In this document: positions 4,384-12,658 of the stretch, piece by piece
Layout of the letters: each line of letters begins with the position of its first letter
Position numbering within the stretch: position 1 is the stretch's first letter
Assembly: GCA_964390795.1 (NCBI GenBank)
Contig: CAYMLQ010000148.1
Span: forward strand, 1-12,946
Source: CAYMLQ01 sp964390795
Lineage (GTDB): Bacteria; Verrucomicrobiota; Kiritimatiellia; RFP12; UBA1067
Direction: 5' to 3'
DNA length: 12,946 nt
The notes under the pieces: model-generated
Told to the model about the DNA's origin: nothing
Database searches by the model: none
Seen by the model: the letters and a program-made list of their open reading frames with translations, nothing else
Program-made: the position numbers and the translations under genes

Positions 4384-6117
4384 GTGGAAGCGATAGAAGT
4401 GATGCGTCATAGCGCCGCCCATGTGATGGCGGCAGCGGTTTGCAAGCTTTTCAAAAACGTGAAGTTGGACATCGGCCCGTCGACGGAGGACGGGTTCTAT
4501 TACGATTTCGATATGGAGCACCGGCTCGCGCCGGAAGATTTCCCGAAGATCGAAGCGGAGATCAAGGCAATCATCAAGGCCGGGCTGCCGTTCGAGCGTA
4601 TGGAGGTGTCACGTGAGGAGGCGGCCAAGGCGTTCGCAGGCCAGACCTACAAGCTGGAGCGTTTGGCGGACATCCCCGAAGGCGAGACGGTCTCCCTTTA
4701 TCGGTGCGGCGCGTTCGTGGATCTGTGCCGCGGGCCGCACGTGGCAACGACCGCCGAGATCGGTGCGGTCAAACTGATGGCCGTGGCGGGTTCGTACTAC
4801 CGCGGCGACGAGAAGAATGCGATGCTGCAGCGGCTGTACGGCATGGCGGACGTTTCGCAGGAGGCGCTCGACGCCGCGCTGGCCCGCATCGAAGAGGCGA
4901 AGAAGCGCGACCACCGCAAGCTGGGCAAGGAGTTGGAACTGTTCAGCATCAGCGAGGATGTCGGCCCGGGCCTCGCGCACTGGCATCCGAAGGGCGCGCG
5001 CATACGCGTGGCGATCGAGGACTACTGGCGGCGAGAGCATTTCCGAGCGGGCTATGAGATGATTTTCACGCCGCATGTCGGGCGCGCCCATCTGTGGGAG
5101 ACGTCAGGGCACTTGAGCTTCTACCGCGACGGCATGTTCCCGTGTATGAGCGTGGCGGAGGGCGAGGGCTCGCACGCGTCGGTCGAGCAGTATTACGTGC
5201 GGCCGATGAACTGCCCGTTCCACATCCAGATTTACAAGACCCGGCGCTATTCGTACCGCGACCTGCCGCTGCGCTGGGCCGAACTGGGCACGGTGTACCG
5301 CTACGAGAAAGAGGGCGCGCGCCTCGGGCTGCTGCGCGTGCGCGGCTTCACGCAAGATGACGCGCATATCTTCTGCACGCCCGAGCAGATCGAAGGCGAG
5401 GTGCGTTCGACGGTGAATTTCGCGCTGCACATCCTGCGGCGTTTCGGGTTCACCGATGTAACCGCCTATCTCTCCACCCGGCCCGAGAAGGCGGTCGGGC
5501 TGCCGGAGCGCTGGGAACAGGCCACGCGGTCGCTCGAGGAGGCGCTCAAGGCCGAGGGGATCGCCTATCACGTAGACGAGGGCGGCGGCGCGTTCTACGG
5601 GCCGAAAATCGACCTGAAGATCAAGGACGCGCTGGGGCGCCCGTGGCAGCTCAGCACGATCCAGTTCGACTTCAATCTGCCTGAAAGGTTCGATCTCTCC
5701 TACATCGGCGAGGACGGCAAGGAGCATCAGCCCTACATGGTGCATCGCGCGCTGCTCGGCAGTCTGGAGCGCTTCTTCGGCATCCTGATCGAGCATTACG
5801 CCGGCGCGTTCCCCGCGTGGCTGGCACCTGAGCAGGTGCGCGTGCTGCCGATCACGGCGGGGCAGATCGAGTATGCGAAGGGCATCGAGGCGAAGCTGCG
5901 CGAGGCGGACGTGCGCGTGACGGTGGACGCCGACAACGAGAAGCTGGGCGCGAAGATCCGTAAGGCGCAGCTCGAGAAGGTGCCGTACATGCTGGTGGTC
6001 GGCGGGCGCGACGCCGAGGCCGGGGTGGTGTCTGTTCGCAGCCGCGAGGCGGGCGACCAGGGCGCCATGACGCTGGAGGCGTTCATGGCGATCTTTCAGG
6101 CTGCGCTGAAGGCGTAA
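4384..6117 (+). CDS. thrS: Threonyl-tRNA synthetase lacking the TGS domain
   Basis: Charges tRNA-Thr and edits mischarged Ser-tRNA-Thr. I chose the GTG at 4384 because GGAGG (4374-4378) sits five bases upstream. ATG 4372 or TTG 4333 would add only non-homologous residues. From GTG the protein is 577 aa against about 640 in E. coli. It begins directly at the editing domain, with HSAAH (His9, His13) and CRGPH (Cys115, His119) intact; the usual N-terminal TGS domain of about 60 residues is absent. Class II catalytic motifs follow: PMNCPFH (Cys277), RVRGFTQDDAHIFC (His328) and MVHRALLGSLERF (His454), giving the three zinc ligands. The anticodon-binding domain covers about residues 480-577. MNCPFH carries Phe where E. 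coli has Gly. The gene is followed by infC, as in many bacteria. Confidence 0.95.
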   Translation: MEAIEVMRHSAAHVMAAAVCKLFKNVKLDIGPSTEDGFYYDFDMEHRLAPEDFPKIEAEIKAIIKAGLPFERMEVSREEAAKAFAGQTYKLERLADIPEGETVSLYRCGAFVDLCRGPHVATTAEIGAVKLMAVAGSYYRGDEKNAMLQRLYGMADVSQEALDAALARIEEAKKRDHRKLGKELELFSISEDVGPGLAHWHPKGARIRVAIEDYWRREHFRAGYEMIFTPHVGRAHLWETSGHLSFYRDGMFPCMSVAEGEGSHASVEQYYVRPMNCPFHIQIYKTRRYSYRDLPLRWAELGTVYRYEKEGARLGLLRVRGFTQDDAHIFCTPEQIEGEVRSTVNFALHILRRFGFTDVTAYLSTRPEKAVGLPERWEQATRSLEEALKAEGIAYHVDEGGGAFYGPKIDLKIKDALGRPWQLSTIQFDFNLPERFDLSYIGEDGKEHQPYMVHRALLGSLERFFGILIEHYAGAFPAWLAPEQVRVLPITAGQIEYAKGIEAKLREADVRVTVDADNEKLGAKIRKAQLEKVPYMLVVGGRDAEAGVVSVRSREAGDQGAMTLEAFMAIFQAALKA

Positions 6118-6261
6118 GTGAAAAGTGAAACTTGAAACTGGAGACTCGGGAGAAACGAACAGTTTCAGGTGGGTTGGGATCAGATGTCAGGTTCCGGCTT
6201 TGCCGGATAGGTCAGAAACAGAAGACGAGCCGCATTGCCGGTTCAACAGTGGAGGTGAGAT
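6118..6261 (+). other. thrS-infC spacer
   Basis: These 144 bases have no coding frame I can support. They begin with a purine-rich AAGTGAAA-type run, contain a small hairpin CCGGC-TTT-GCCGG (6194-6206) without a T tail, and end in the infC Shine-Dalgarno GGAGGTGA (6251-6258). No terminator or good promoter is visible, so thrS and infC are probably one transcript. Confidence 0.6.
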
Positions 6262-7068
6262 ATCGCTTCGTTCATCCGAGTTAACTTCAAGATCCGTGTC
6301 CCGAACGTCCGCGTGATTGACGCCGTCGGCGCGATGCTGGGTGTCATGACGACGCGCGATGCGCAACGTCTTGCGGACAATCAGGGACTCGACCTCGTGG
6401 AGGTTTCTCCCAACGCCGAACCGCCGGTCTGCAAAATCATGGACTTCGGCAAGTTCCGCTACGAGGAAAGCATCAAGCGTAAGCAGGTGCGCAAGAACCA
6501 GAAGACGACGCTGATCAAGGAAGTCAAATTCCACGCCAGCGTGGACACCAATGATCTCGCGCACAAGCTGCGCCAGATCAAAGAGTTCCTCGCCGAAGGG
6601 CATAAGGTCAAAGTGACCCTCCAGTATCGCGGGCGCGAGAACGCGCACAAGGAGCTGGGCATGGAAGTGGTGAACAAGGTGATCGCAGACTGTTCGACGT
6701 GCGCGATTGTCGAACAGAACCCGAGGCTGATCGGACGAACCCTGGGTTGCATGCTGGCCGCCAAGCCTGTCAAGCCGGGAACGGCGGGGCAGCCGTCAGC
6801 GCCTCAGGCTCCCAGGCCTCCTTCGCCGGCCGGTGTGCGCCCGCCCTCCCAGGCGCCTGTGAGGCCTGCGGCGCCAGCGCCAGTGCCTGCGCCAGCGCCA
6901 GTACCTGCGCCAGCGCCAGTACCTGCGCCAGCGCCAGCGCCAGTGCCAGCGCCAGTGCCTGCGCCAGTGCCTGCGCCTGCGCCAGCCGCCGAGCAGCCGG
7001 TCGCTTCCGACCCTGTGACGGCCTCTGAGCAGCCCGTTGCGCAGGAATCGGCTCCGGCTGCGGAGTGA
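6262..7068 (+). CDS. infC: Translation initiation factor IF-3, AUC start, Ala/Pro-rich C-terminal tail
   Basis: Binds the 30S subunit and enforces start-codon and initiator-tRNA selection. The frame homologous to IF3 continues upstream of the GTG at 6313 through RVNFKIRVPNVRVID, which matches the usual RINxxIRxxxVRVI N-terminus, back to ATC at 6262. This ATC lies six bases after a perfect GGAGG (6251-6255), and an in-frame TGA lies two codons upstream. The start is therefore almost certainly AUC, fitting the known habit of infC to use AUU or AUC for autoregulation. The two IF3 domains cover residues 1 to about 167 (VDLVEVSP-like 43-50, NAEPPVCKIMDFGKF 51-65, YRGRENAHKELGMEVV 122-137). Residues about 168-268 form a Pro/Ala/Val-rich, low-complexity tail not found in E. 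coli IF3. An AUC-started IF3 with a similar tail is known as Dsg in Myxococcus xanthus. No rpmI-rplT follows. Confidence 0.93.
   Translation: MASFIRVNFKIRVPNVRVIDAVGAMLGVMTTRDAQRLADNQGLDLVEVSPNAEPPVCKIMDFGKFRYEESIKRKQVRKNQKTTLIKEVKFHASVDTNDLAHKLRQIKEFLAEGHKVKVTLQYRGRENAHKELGMEVVNKVIADCSTCAIVEQNPRLIGRTLGCMLAAKPVKPGTAGQPSAPQAPRPPSPAGVRPPSQAPVRPAAPAPVPAPAPVPAPAPVPAPAPAPVPAPVPAPVPAPAPAAEQPVASDPVTASEQPVAQESAPAAE
6871..6990 (+). repeat. Short tandem repeat encoding the IF3 Pro-Ala tail
   Basis: Irregular copies of a GCGCCA/GCGCCT hexamer with an 18-base higher-order unit (GCGCCAGCGCCAGTACCT-like), coding for alternating Ala-Pro and Val-Pro dipeptides. Repeats of this type expand and contract by slippage, so tail length probably varies between strains. 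Confidence 0.85.
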
Positions 7069-7096
7069 GGTGTTTCGCGCCGAGCCCTTTCACACG

Positions 7097-7128
7097 CACC
7101 GTCCCGGTTTCGGGGCGGTGTTTTTTTT
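7097..7128 (+). terminator. Intrinsic terminator after infC
   Basis: CACCGTCCC (7097-7105) and GGGGCGGTG (7112-7120) form a 9-bp stem with one U-G pair and a 6-base loop, followed by eight T residues (7121-7128). It is the strongest terminator on the plus strand and closes the thrS-infC unit, only ten bases before the dinB ATG. Confidence 0.93.
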
Positions 7129-7138
7129 GAGCGTGGTC

Positions 7139-8320
7139 ATGCAGCGGTGTATCCTCCATATCGACATGGATGCCTTTTTCGCGTCGGTCGAGCAGCGCGA
7201 CCGCCCCGAGTTGCGCGGCAAGCCGGTGATCGTCGGCGCGCCGCACGACCAGCGCGGGGTGGTCTCCACCTGCTCCTACGATGCGCGCGCGTTCGGCGTG
7301 CATTCCGCCATGCCGTCGCGCGAGGCGTACCGGCTTTGTCCGCAGGGCGTCTTCGTGCCGCCCGACATGGAGCGCTACGAAGAGGCGTCGCGCTGTGTTC
7401 AAGCGATTTTCGAGCGGTTCTCGCCGCTGATCGAGCCGGTCTCCATCGACGAGGCGTTCGTCGACGTGACGGGCGCCGGACTGCTGTTCGGCAGCGGCGA
7501 GCAGATCGCCAGCAAGATCCGGGAGACGATCCGGTCGGAAGTGAATCTGGCAGCCTCGGTCGGCGTGGCGCACAACAAGTTTCTGGCAAAGCTGGCCAGC
7601 GAGAGGGCCAAGCCGGACGGGCTCTTTGTGGTTCCAGAGGAGGGCGCCGCCCTCATGCGATTTCTCGGTGCGCTGAAGGTGGGTGCGCTGTGGGGCGTCG
7701 GCAAGGTGACGGGCGAGGCGCTGGAGCGCGCGGGCTTCCGGACGGTGGCGGATATCCAGAAGGCCGATTTCGCCTACTTGTCGCGTGTGGCTGGGGAGAG
7801 CCTGGCGGCGCATCTGCGCGCGCTCGCCTTCGGCGTGGACGCGCGTGCGGTGGAGACCTCCTTTGAAGAGAAGAGCATGTCGCGCGAATACACGTTCTTG
7901 AACGACTGCCGCGACCGCGAGGCCGTGCGCGAGGTGCTCAAGAATCTGTCCGACGAGGTGGGCAGCCGCGTGCGGGCGCACGGGCGTTTTGCGACCGTTG
8001 GACGCCTCAAGCTGCGCTGGGCGGACTTCCGCACGATCACGCGGCAGGCGCCGTTCGAGACCGCCGTGTGCGACGATTTTTCGCTGCGTACGCTGGCGCT
8101 GCGGCTGTTTGACGCCGAGGTGCTCGTGCAGCCGGTGAGGCTGGTCGGATTCGGAGTGAGCGGTTTTCGCGACGGGCGTAACGAGCAGTTGTCGCTTTTT
8201 GATCAGGCGCCCGCCGCCCGGGAAAAACGGGAACGCTTGTGCCGCGCGGTGGACGCGCTACGGGAGAAGTTGGGGCCGGACGCCGTCGTGCGTCCCGGCA
8301 CGTTCAAGGAGTTGGAATAG
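7139..8320 (+). CDS. dinB: DNA polymerase IV (Y family)
   Basis: Error-prone translesion polymerase acting at stalled replication forks. I chose ATG 7139, giving 393 aa, because MQRCILHIDMDAFFASVEQ matches the family N-terminus. The longer frame from 7037 would read through the infC end and terminator. Catalytic carboxylates are in HIDMDAFFASVE (7-18) and PVSIDEAFVDV (about 100-110). The steric-gate and YDARAFGVHSAMP region follows YDARxFGVxSxMP of the family. NEQLSLFD near residues 339-346 is a good beta-clamp-binding motif (QLSLF), followed by a short C-terminal extension. No Shine-Dalgarno is apparent, and the infC terminator ends ten bases upstream, so there is no room for a separate promoter between them. 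No LexA-like operator was recognised. Confidence 0.94.
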   Translation: MQRCILHIDMDAFFASVEQRDRPELRGKPVIVGAPHDQRGVVSTCSYDARAFGVHSAMPSREAYRLCPQGVFVPPDMERYEEASRCVQAIFERFSPLIEPVSIDEAFVDVTGAGLLFGSGEQIASKIRETIRSEVNLAASVGVAHNKFLAKLASERAKPDGLFVVPEEGAALMRFLGALKVGALWGVGKVTGEALERAGFRTVADIQKADFAYLSRVAGESLAAHLRALAFGVDARAVETSFEEKSMSREYTFLNDCRDREAVREVLKNLSDEVGSRVRAHGRFATVGRLKLRWADFRTITRQAPFETAVCDDFSLRTLALRLFDAEVLVQPVRLVGFGVSGFRDGRNEQLSLFDQAPAAREKRERLCRAVDALREKLGPDAVVRPGTFKELE

Positions 8321-8375
8321 AGGGGGGCGTGCCCTGCCGGACAAGTGGGCGGTTTCAAAAAGGGGAGTGCTTGAA

Positions 8376-10595
8376 ATGAAGAGAGTCTTGTTTCTGGCGA
8401 TGCTGGCAGGGTCTGCGCTCGGTGCGCAGACGTCGCTGTATGTGAATCCGCAGGAGGGTTGCGATGACAACGCGGGTACGGCAGCCACGCCTTTCGCTTC
8501 GCTCGCGAAAGCCCGCGATGCGATCCGCGAGCTGAAGAAGGGCGGCGTGTTTCCTGAGGAAGGCGTCGCGGTCGAACTGGCCGGTTCGTTCGCCATGCCG
8601 ACGAACACCTTTGCGCTGGACGCGAACGACGGCGGCGTGTCTGCGGTCGCGCCGGTGGTCTACAAGGCTGCGAAGGCCGGAGCGCTGCTGATCGGCGGGT
8701 ACGCTCTGCCGGCGAGCGGGTTCCGTCCCGTGGCCGATGCTGCCACGCTGACGCGCCTGCCGGAAGGGGCGCGCGGCAAGGTCGTCGCTTTCGACCTGAA
8801 GTCCGTGGGCTTAACCGCGCTGGCGCCGCTGCCTGACAAGTTCAACGGCTGGAGCGAGATGGAGGTTTTCTGCGGCGGCCGAGCGCTGCGGCTCGCCCGC
8901 TGGCCGAATGCGGGCTGGGCGCAGATCGCCAAAGTGGTCGACCGCGGCGTCAAGCCCGTCGACAAGGCGACCGGCGAATGGGAGTTCGGCTACAAGGGCG
9001 GCACGTTTGAGTACGCCGAAGACGCGCCTGCCCGCTGGAACGTCGAAAAGGGCATCTGGATGAATGGTTTCTGGTGCCACGACTGGGCCAATGAAACGCT
9101 CAAGATCGGGGCTATCGATAAGGAGAAGCGCCAGATCACGACCGCCGCCATCCATACCTACGGCATCGGCAACTCGTCCAAGTGGCATACGGCCAAACGC
9201 CGTTACTATGTGTTCAACCTGCTGGAGGAACTCGACAGCCCCGGCGAATGGTATGCGGACCGCGAGAGCGGCGTGCTCTATGTCTACCCGCCGGACGGCG
9301 GCCTGAGCGAGGTCGTGCTGTCGGTTCAGAAGCGGCCGCTCATCCAGATCACGAAAGCCAGCCACGTCCGGCTCGACGGGCTGACCTTCCGCTACAGCAC
9401 CGGGAAGGCGGTTTCGGTCTCCGATTGCGACACTGTCCTGCTGGAGAACCTCCGAGTGTCCAACCTGACGACGGACGGTGTCAGCATCAGCGGAGGAAAG
9501 AATTGCGGCCTGAGCCGCTGTGAGGTGTCCGGCGTCGGCGGCACGTGCGTGTCCGTGTCGGGCGGCGACCGCAAGTCGCTGACCGCCTGCGGCCACTTCG
9601 TCACGAATTGCCGGCTGCACCACAGCGGCCGTTTGCAGCGCACGCAGGGCAAGTGCCTGAGCTTCAGCGGCGTCGGCATCCGCGTGGCGCACAACTTGAT
9701 TTACGATTCCCCCTATATCGCGGTTGGTTATGGCGGGAACGAGAATGTCTTCGAGTACAACGAAGTCCATTCCGCGATGATGGAGAGCGGCGACGGCGGC
9801 GGGATGTATACCGGGCGTGACTGGGGTTCGCAGGGCAACATCGTCAGGAATAACTACTTTCATCATTTCGGCAAGCCCGGAGTGGACTGGCAGAAGGCGC
9901 AGGGTCTGGCTCCCGATTACGAGCCGCTGGGCGAGAACGTCATGGTCATGGGCGTCTATCTGGACGACTGCGACAGCGGAGATACGGTGTGCGACAACCT
10001 CTTCTACCGCACGGGGTGGGCGGCCTTTGTCGGCGGCGGGCGCTACAATACGATCAGCAACAATCTGTTTGTCGAATGTACCTCCGCGTTGCATCTGGAC
10101 GACCGCGGGCTGAAGCGCGCCCGCCCGGGCGAGGGGACGAAAGACGGCTGGGATCTGCTGGCCAAGCTACAAGTGCTGAGCTATCAGGAGGCGCCTTGGA
10201 AGGACAGGTATCCGCATCTGGTCAACGTGATGCAGGACGAGCCGAAACTGCCGCTGCACAACGTCTTCAGCGGGAACGTGGCGCTCAACTGCCAGCGGTT
10301 CCTGCAGATGCACGGCAGCGTGAAAGATACCGCGCTGCCGCGGCTGGATTTCCGCGGCAATCTCGCATTCGGTCCGGTCAGCAAGCAGGATGCGGAAACG
10401 TTCCCGCAGACCGACGAGGGCAAGCGCCGCGCCGAGTTCCGCTCCGAAAGCCTTGCGGAGAGCGCCGATCCGGATGCGAACGGCTTCAAGGTGCAGGACA
10501 GCGCCGAGTTCAAACGGCTGGCGCCAGGGTTCACGCGCATCCCGCTTGAACGGATCGGGTTGGAAACGAGAGGAAGCAAAGGAGGAGAAAGATGA
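8376..10595 (+). CDS. Secreted right-handed parallel beta-helix protein, probable polysaccharide-acting enzyme
   Basis: The protein is 739 aa from ATG 8376, behind GGGGAG eight bases upstream. The longer frame from 8199 overlaps dinB and is rejected. Residues 1-17 form a signal peptide (MKRVLFLAMLAGSALGA) without an obvious lipobox. SLYVNPQEGCDDNAGT...PFASLAKARDAI (20-55) is the N-terminal cap typical of secreted parallel beta-helix enzymes. CGGRALRLARWPNAGW (about 157-172) is a recurrent motif in beta-helix glycosidase-like proteins. The helical coils run roughly 320-640, with repeated V-x-L-x-G/N-x-x-F turns and GGGMYTGRDWGSQGNIVRNNYF near 474-495. The fold occurs in polysaccharide lyases and in glycoside hydrolase families such as GH141 and GH120; I cannot fix the family or the substrate. 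Its stop overlaps the start of the next gene by ATGA, pointing to a coupled pair acting on one glycan. Confidence 0.78.
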   Translation: MKRVLFLAMLAGSALGAQTSLYVNPQEGCDDNAGTAATPFASLAKARDAIRELKKGGVFPEEGVAVELAGSFAMPTNTFALDANDGGVSAVAPVVYKAAKAGALLIGGYALPASGFRPVADAATLTRLPEGARGKVVAFDLKSVGLTALAPLPDKFNGWSEMEVFCGGRALRLARWPNAGWAQIAKVVDRGVKPVDKATGEWEFGYKGGTFEYAEDAPARWNVEKGIWMNGFWCHDWANETLKIGAIDKEKRQITTAAIHTYGIGNSSKWHTAKRRYYVFNLLEELDSPGEWYADRESGVLYVYPPDGGLSEVVLSVQKRPLIQITKASHVRLDGLTFRYSTGKAVSVSDCDTVLLENLRVSNLTTDGVSISGGKNCGLSRCEVSGVGGTCVSVSGGDRKSLTACGHFVTNCRLHHSGRLQRTQGKCLSFSGVGIRVAHNLIYDSPYIAVGYGGNENVFEYNEVHSAMMESGDGGGMYTGRDWGSQGNIVRNNYFHHFGKPGVDWQKAQGLAPDYEPLGENVMVMGVYLDDCDSGDTVCDNLFYRTGWAAFVGGGRYNTISNNLFVECTSALHLDDRGLKRARPGEGTKDGWDLLAKLQVLSYQEAPWKDRYPHLVNVMQDEPKLPLHNVFSGNVALNCQRFLQMHGSVKDTALPRLDFRGNLAFGPVSKQDAETFPQTDEGKRRAEFRSESLAESADPDANGFKVQDSAEFKRLAPGFTRIPLERIGLETRGSKGGER

Positions 10596-12658
10596 CACCG
10601 ATGAAATGGATTTTTCTCGTGGCGCTTTGCCAGGTGGGAGCGGCGTTTGCGGCGGCGGACCTGGTCGGGCACTGGACGTTTGACGGGGGCGACGGCAAGG
10701 TCGTCAAGGATCGCTCGGGTGCGGGCAACGACGGTGTGATCGCCTGGGGCGAACTCCGCAAAGAGAAGGCCACAACCTCGCTGGAACTGGACGGCATCGA
10801 CGGCCACGTGCTGATCGAGCCGAAGACGCCTTTCGGCCTGTGCACGAACGTCACGACCGTGCTGTGGGTCAAGGCCTCGCGCGTGCGTAACAACACCGCA
10901 CTCTTCGGAGTGCCCAACGCCCGGCCTGATTGGACGACGCCCGTCTTCGGGATGTACGTCTCCGGCGGCCGTGTCGTGTACGGCCAGAACGGCGACAGCC
11001 GCACCCCCAAGGCGCTGCTGGAGTCGAAGGCGGAACTGCCGCTCGCGCAGTGGACGTGCCTGGCCGTGACGTCGGACGGCGCCACGCTGCGACTCTACCT
11101 CAACGGGGCGCTGGACGCTGAGAAGGCGCAGCGCGCGGTGATCGCCTTCAACGGAAACCCGCTGCTGATCGGCAAAGGCTTGGGCGACAAGCCCTCGCTC
11201 AAAGGCCGCATCGGCGAACTGCGCATCTACAATCGCGCGCTGACGGCTGCTGAGGTGCGCGCGGTCTTCGAGTCGACCCAGTCCGCCTACGATTTTTCTT
11301 CGCCTCTCTCGGCTTCAGCGGCCAGGGATGGAACGGTGCCTGTCGAGACGCACGGCAACAACCCCGACCTCGACATGCCGTGGCGCATCCAGCCCACACG
11401 GCTGCTGGAGAAACTGGACGGCTATGTCCCCGCGGCTGAAAAGGTCAGCGTGAACCGCTACGGCGGACGCACAGACCGTCCGCGCGAAAAGTCGACCGGC
11501 TTTTTCCGCACGCAGAAGATCGGCGGACGCTGGTGGCTGATTGATCCGGAAGGCTGCCGCTTTTATGACATCGCGATCAACACCGTGCGCGAGCCGAAAG
11601 AGGCGAAGGCGAACTTCGGCTCCTCCGGGCAATGGGCCGAAGCGGTGACGAAGCAGTTTCGCGAGAATGGCTTCAACGGACTCGGCAACGGATCGAGCAC
11701 AAATTTGCAGCATGTCGCGCAGCCGCTGGTGTGGGTGTTGCGCCATAATTTTCTCTTCGCCTTCGCCCGCGAGAAGAAGCTGGTCGAAGCGGCGTCCGGC
11801 ACGCAGGGCTTTCCGAACCGCTGCATGCCGGTCTTCCATCCCGAATTCCCGGCGTTCTGCGAGACGTACGGCAAGGAGTTGGCAGTCACCGCCAACGACC
11901 CCACGTTGCTGGGCATCATGACCGAGAACGAGATCCAGTGCCCCGTCGATCTGCTGGACCGCTATTTGGCCGGCGACGCGTCGAACCCGGATCAGAAGCC
12001 AGGACGCGACGCGGCTGCGGCATGGCTGACCGCGCGCAAGGGCGCTGTCGATGCGAAAAGCCTGACGCGGCGCGATCGGTATGAATTCATCGCGTATGCA
12101 TTCGGACGCTACTACAGCATCGTGACGCCGCTTGTGCGCAAGTACGACCCGAACCACCTCTACCTCGGCTCGCGTATCAACTATTCGGCGGGCCAGTTTG
12201 ACAACCCTTGGTTCTGGAAAGTGCTCGCGCCCTGCCACGACGTGATTTCGGTGAACTACTACGGCCGGTGGGGGCCGCAGGCGGACGAGTTCGCGGAATG
12301 GGCCGCGTGGGCGGATCGGCCGATCCTGATCACCGAGTGGTACGCCAAGGCGATGGACGTGGTGCCGAAGCTGGCGAACACGCACGGCGCGGGCTGGCTG
12401 GTGCGTACGCAGGAGGACCGGGCGCGCTATTACCAGCACTTCGCGCTCAACGCGCTGGAAACGAAGAGCATCGTGGGCTGGCACTTCTTCAAGTACCTAG
12501 ACGATCCGCCGGAGTCCAAGGCGCTGGATAACATGGGCGGTGCCAACAAAGGCATGTTCGATGTGACTGGCAAGCCCCACCAGCCGCTGCTCGACCGCGC
12601 GCGTGCGGTGAACCGCGAAGCCTACCCGCTGATCGAATTCTTCGACCGGAGGCGATAA
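10592..12658 (+). CDS. Secreted LamG domain plus clan GH-A-like glycoside hydrolase
   Basis: The protein is 688 aa. GGAGGAGAAAG directly precedes ATG 10592, which overlaps the upstream stop; ATG 10601 is an alternative start nine bases on. Residues 1-21 form a signal peptide ending AFA-A. A LamG/concanavalin-A-like domain spans about 23-230, from LVGHWTFDGGDG to GRIGELRIYNRALTAAEV, and probably binds carbohydrate. After a linker, GGRWWLIDPEGCRFYDIAINTV (about 310-331) opens a TIM-barrel hydrolase resembling agarase-like enzymes. GIMTENEIQ (Glu447 as likely acid/base) and ILITEWYAKAMD (Glu582 as likely nucleophile) fit the two-glutamate arrangement of clan GH-A. The family number and substrate cannot be assigned from sequence alone. 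Expected to act extracellularly or in the periplasm with the preceding beta-helix protein. Confidence 0.78.
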   Translation: MTPMKWIFLVALCQVGAAFAAADLVGHWTFDGGDGKVVKDRSGAGNDGVIAWGELRKEKATTSLELDGIDGHVLIEPKTPFGLCTNVTTVLWVKASRVRNNTALFGVPNARPDWTTPVFGMYVSGGRVVYGQNGDSRTPKALLESKAELPLAQWTCLAVTSDGATLRLYLNGALDAEKAQRAVIAFNGNPLLIGKGLGDKPSLKGRIGELRIYNRALTAAEVRAVFESTQSAYDFSSPLSASAARDGTVPVETHGNNPDLDMPWRIQPTRLLEKLDGYVPAAEKVSVNRYGGRTDRPREKSTGFFRTQKIGGRWWLIDPEGCRFYDIAINTVREPKEAKANFGSSGQWAEAVTKQFRENGFNGLGNGSSTNLQHVAQPLVWVLRHNFLFAFAREKKLVEAASGTQGFPNRCMPVFHPEFPAFCETYGKELAVTANDPTLLGIMTENEIQCPVDLLDRYLAGDASNPDQKPGRDAAAAWLTARKGAVDAKSLTRRDRYEFIAYAFGRYYSIVTPLVRKYDPNHLYLGSRINYSAGQFDNPWFWKVLAPCHDVISVNYYGRWGPQADEFAEWAAWADRPILITEWYAKAMDVVPKLANTHGAGWLVRTQEDRARYYQHFALNALETKSIVGWHFFKYLDDPPESKALDNMGGANKGMFDVTGKPHQPLLDRARAVNREAYPLIEFFDRRR

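Noticed and set aside
6871..6990. Possible CRISPR or VNTR locus at the GCGCCA repeats
   Set aside because: Units are continuous, without spacers, and in frame with IF3; it is a coding low-complexity repeat.
6770..7981. Minus-strand 403-codon frame opposite infC and dinB
   Set aside because: It crosses two genes and the terminator on the other strand and is Ala/Leu/Arg-rich from reverse reading of the Pro-Ala repeat; no domain is recognised.
8811..10094. Long minus-strand frame opposite the beta-helix gene
   Set aside because: Antisense shadow of a well-supported secreted protein with signal peptide and Shine-Dalgarno.
11315..12484. Minus-strand 389-codon frame opposite the LamG-GH gene
   Set aside because: Arg/His/Val-rich shadow with no family resemblance; the plus strand has conserved catalytic motifs.
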